NCBI GenBank assembly: GCA_006384855.1
Contig: VCJN01002108.1
Location: 124,001-188,000 of the forward strand
From: Tetraselmis striata
Taxonomy: Eukaryota > Chlorophyta > Chlorodendrophyceae > Chlorodendrales > Chlorodendraceae
DNA length: 64,000 nt
Direction of reading: 5' to 3'
Shown here: positions 63,061 to 64,000 of the stretch, piece after piece
Position numbering within the stretch: the stretch's first letter is position 1
Layout of the letters: every line of letters begins with the position of its first letter
Program-made: the position numbers and the translations under genes
Notes under the pieces: model-generated
Told to the model about the DNA's origin: nothing
The model's input: only the letters and a program-made list of their open reading frames with translations
Database searches by the model: none

Positions 63061-63419
63061 TGGGATAATCGTCTTCATTATTTTCAAGTGTCTACTCATG
63101 CTATATGATATTTAATTCATAGTTGTTGAATCATCTCGAAATCGAGTCCACGTTGTCGAAGCGAATTACTTGATAGCCTCGTCTTACTTGATGGTATTTG
63201 TAGCAGAATCACCCACTGCAAAGGGGGACTTCCGAAGATGTGCCGGGTCGCAGTGTTTGTCATCCTTCGAAGCTTGGACGAACATCGATAAACATCCTTC
63301 TCCTTGAAAAGGGGAATACCACTCTCATCGTATATAGTTTATAGTATACTCGTATATATGACCCTGATCCACAATGCCGCCGGCCGAAGGTTCTCAGTAC
63401 TATTCCGCGAAAAGTACTC

Positions 63420-63462
<43 letters not shown>

Positions 63463-64000
63463 TTTGCACCCGGTGAGGTCATCCAATGAGCGGCACGTAG
63501 CATGCTGTGCTGGCATGTCGGCTCCGAACGACAAGTAAGCTTCCACCCTCGTCCCCTCCCAGCCGCAATGGTCCAGCCTTGTCTGCACCACTCGTAAACG
63601 AAGCGGCTCCGGGGGGGGGGCAACGCTAGGTCCGGTCCGTACATGGAAATTTGTTACCGCTTCTGTGTACCGCGCGGCCGTCGAGAAACTGCGCGAGATG
63701 CGCAGCTGCAACGGAGGAATAAGCATACGGGCTGATTTCCGCCAGTCGTTGTAAGAACCAATATCCACGATCACCGACTGTATTCCCTAGAGATAGTACC
63801 ACGAAGCCATACTTTCCACCATACATTGTAAGCAATATTTGTGCCCCCGAAGGGGGAAGGGGGAGTGGGGAAGTCGTCGCTACTCGAAAACGGTACTATA
63901 CATGTTTTAATGACAAAACAAGCACATGAACATAAATTATGTCCCGTTTTCCGACTAATACCGAATCAAGCGCCTCAATGGCGCGCTTGCCCGTCTTAAC
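63061..64000. other. No gene recognised; TA microsatellite at 63419-63460
   Basis: Twenty or so TA units at 63419-63460, a G10 tract at about 63611-63620, and otherwise unassigned sequence to the window edge. Confidence 0.5.

Overview
The window looks like nuclear DNA of a chlorophyte green alga of the Chlamydomonadales (volvocine-type). Reasons: GC-rich exons with short introns, GTGCGY/GTGAGG splice donors, TGTAA motifs downstream of several stop codons, TTTTAGGG telomere-type repeats at 10660-10695, a chloroplast RbcX gene, and a very dense load of non-LTR retroelements. The species cannot be named from the sequence alone.

Layout. 1-5165: a ~180-bp satellite whose first ~2 kb is organised as ~720-bp four-monomer higher-order units, interrupted by a duplicated GC-rich module. 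6881-8650 (-): a five-exon sulfotransferase-like gene. 9911-10550: a short retroposon (family X) carrying a nested tRNA-derived SINE (family Y), followed by a head-to-head telomeric repeat. 11236-12048 (+): RbcX Rubisco-assembly chaperone. 14.6-20.6 kb: retroelement debris, a CTGCAG repeat and a long imperfect hairpin. 22326-25065 (+): a KDM4-type JmjN/JmjC histone demethylase with a long Ala/Lys/Pro tail. 27.5-29.95 kb: diverged repeats. 30352-38389 (-): a 13-exon NVL/RIX7-type double AAA ATPase for 60S ribosome biogenesis. 38.87-55.1 kb: a retroelement-rich block with three LINE families (A, B, C) that appear to end in a restriction-like nuclease domain, plus a ~2.9-kb element with terminal inverted repeats (41525-44403). 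55613-56599 (+): an intronless multipass membrane protein of unknown function. 59943-61187 (-): a protein kinase with DLG in place of DFG. 61.6-64 kb: a third X copy, an L1-like LINE remnant and a TA microsatellite.

The host genes are unrelated housekeeping or regulatory genes, each with its own promoter; nothing suggests an operon or a gene cluster. The most informative material is the mobile DNA. Target-site duplications (TSDs) can be read directly for many insertions, including two ultra-short (22- and ~30-bp) retroposed tails, a 5'-inverted LINE C insertion with a 15-bp TSD, a SINE-in-SINE nest with an empty-site paralogue in the same window, and two head-to-tail LINE A copies separated by three copies of one 11-bp target. 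The TIR element with palindromic subterminal repeats, whose internal coding I do not recognise, is the best candidate for something undescribed.
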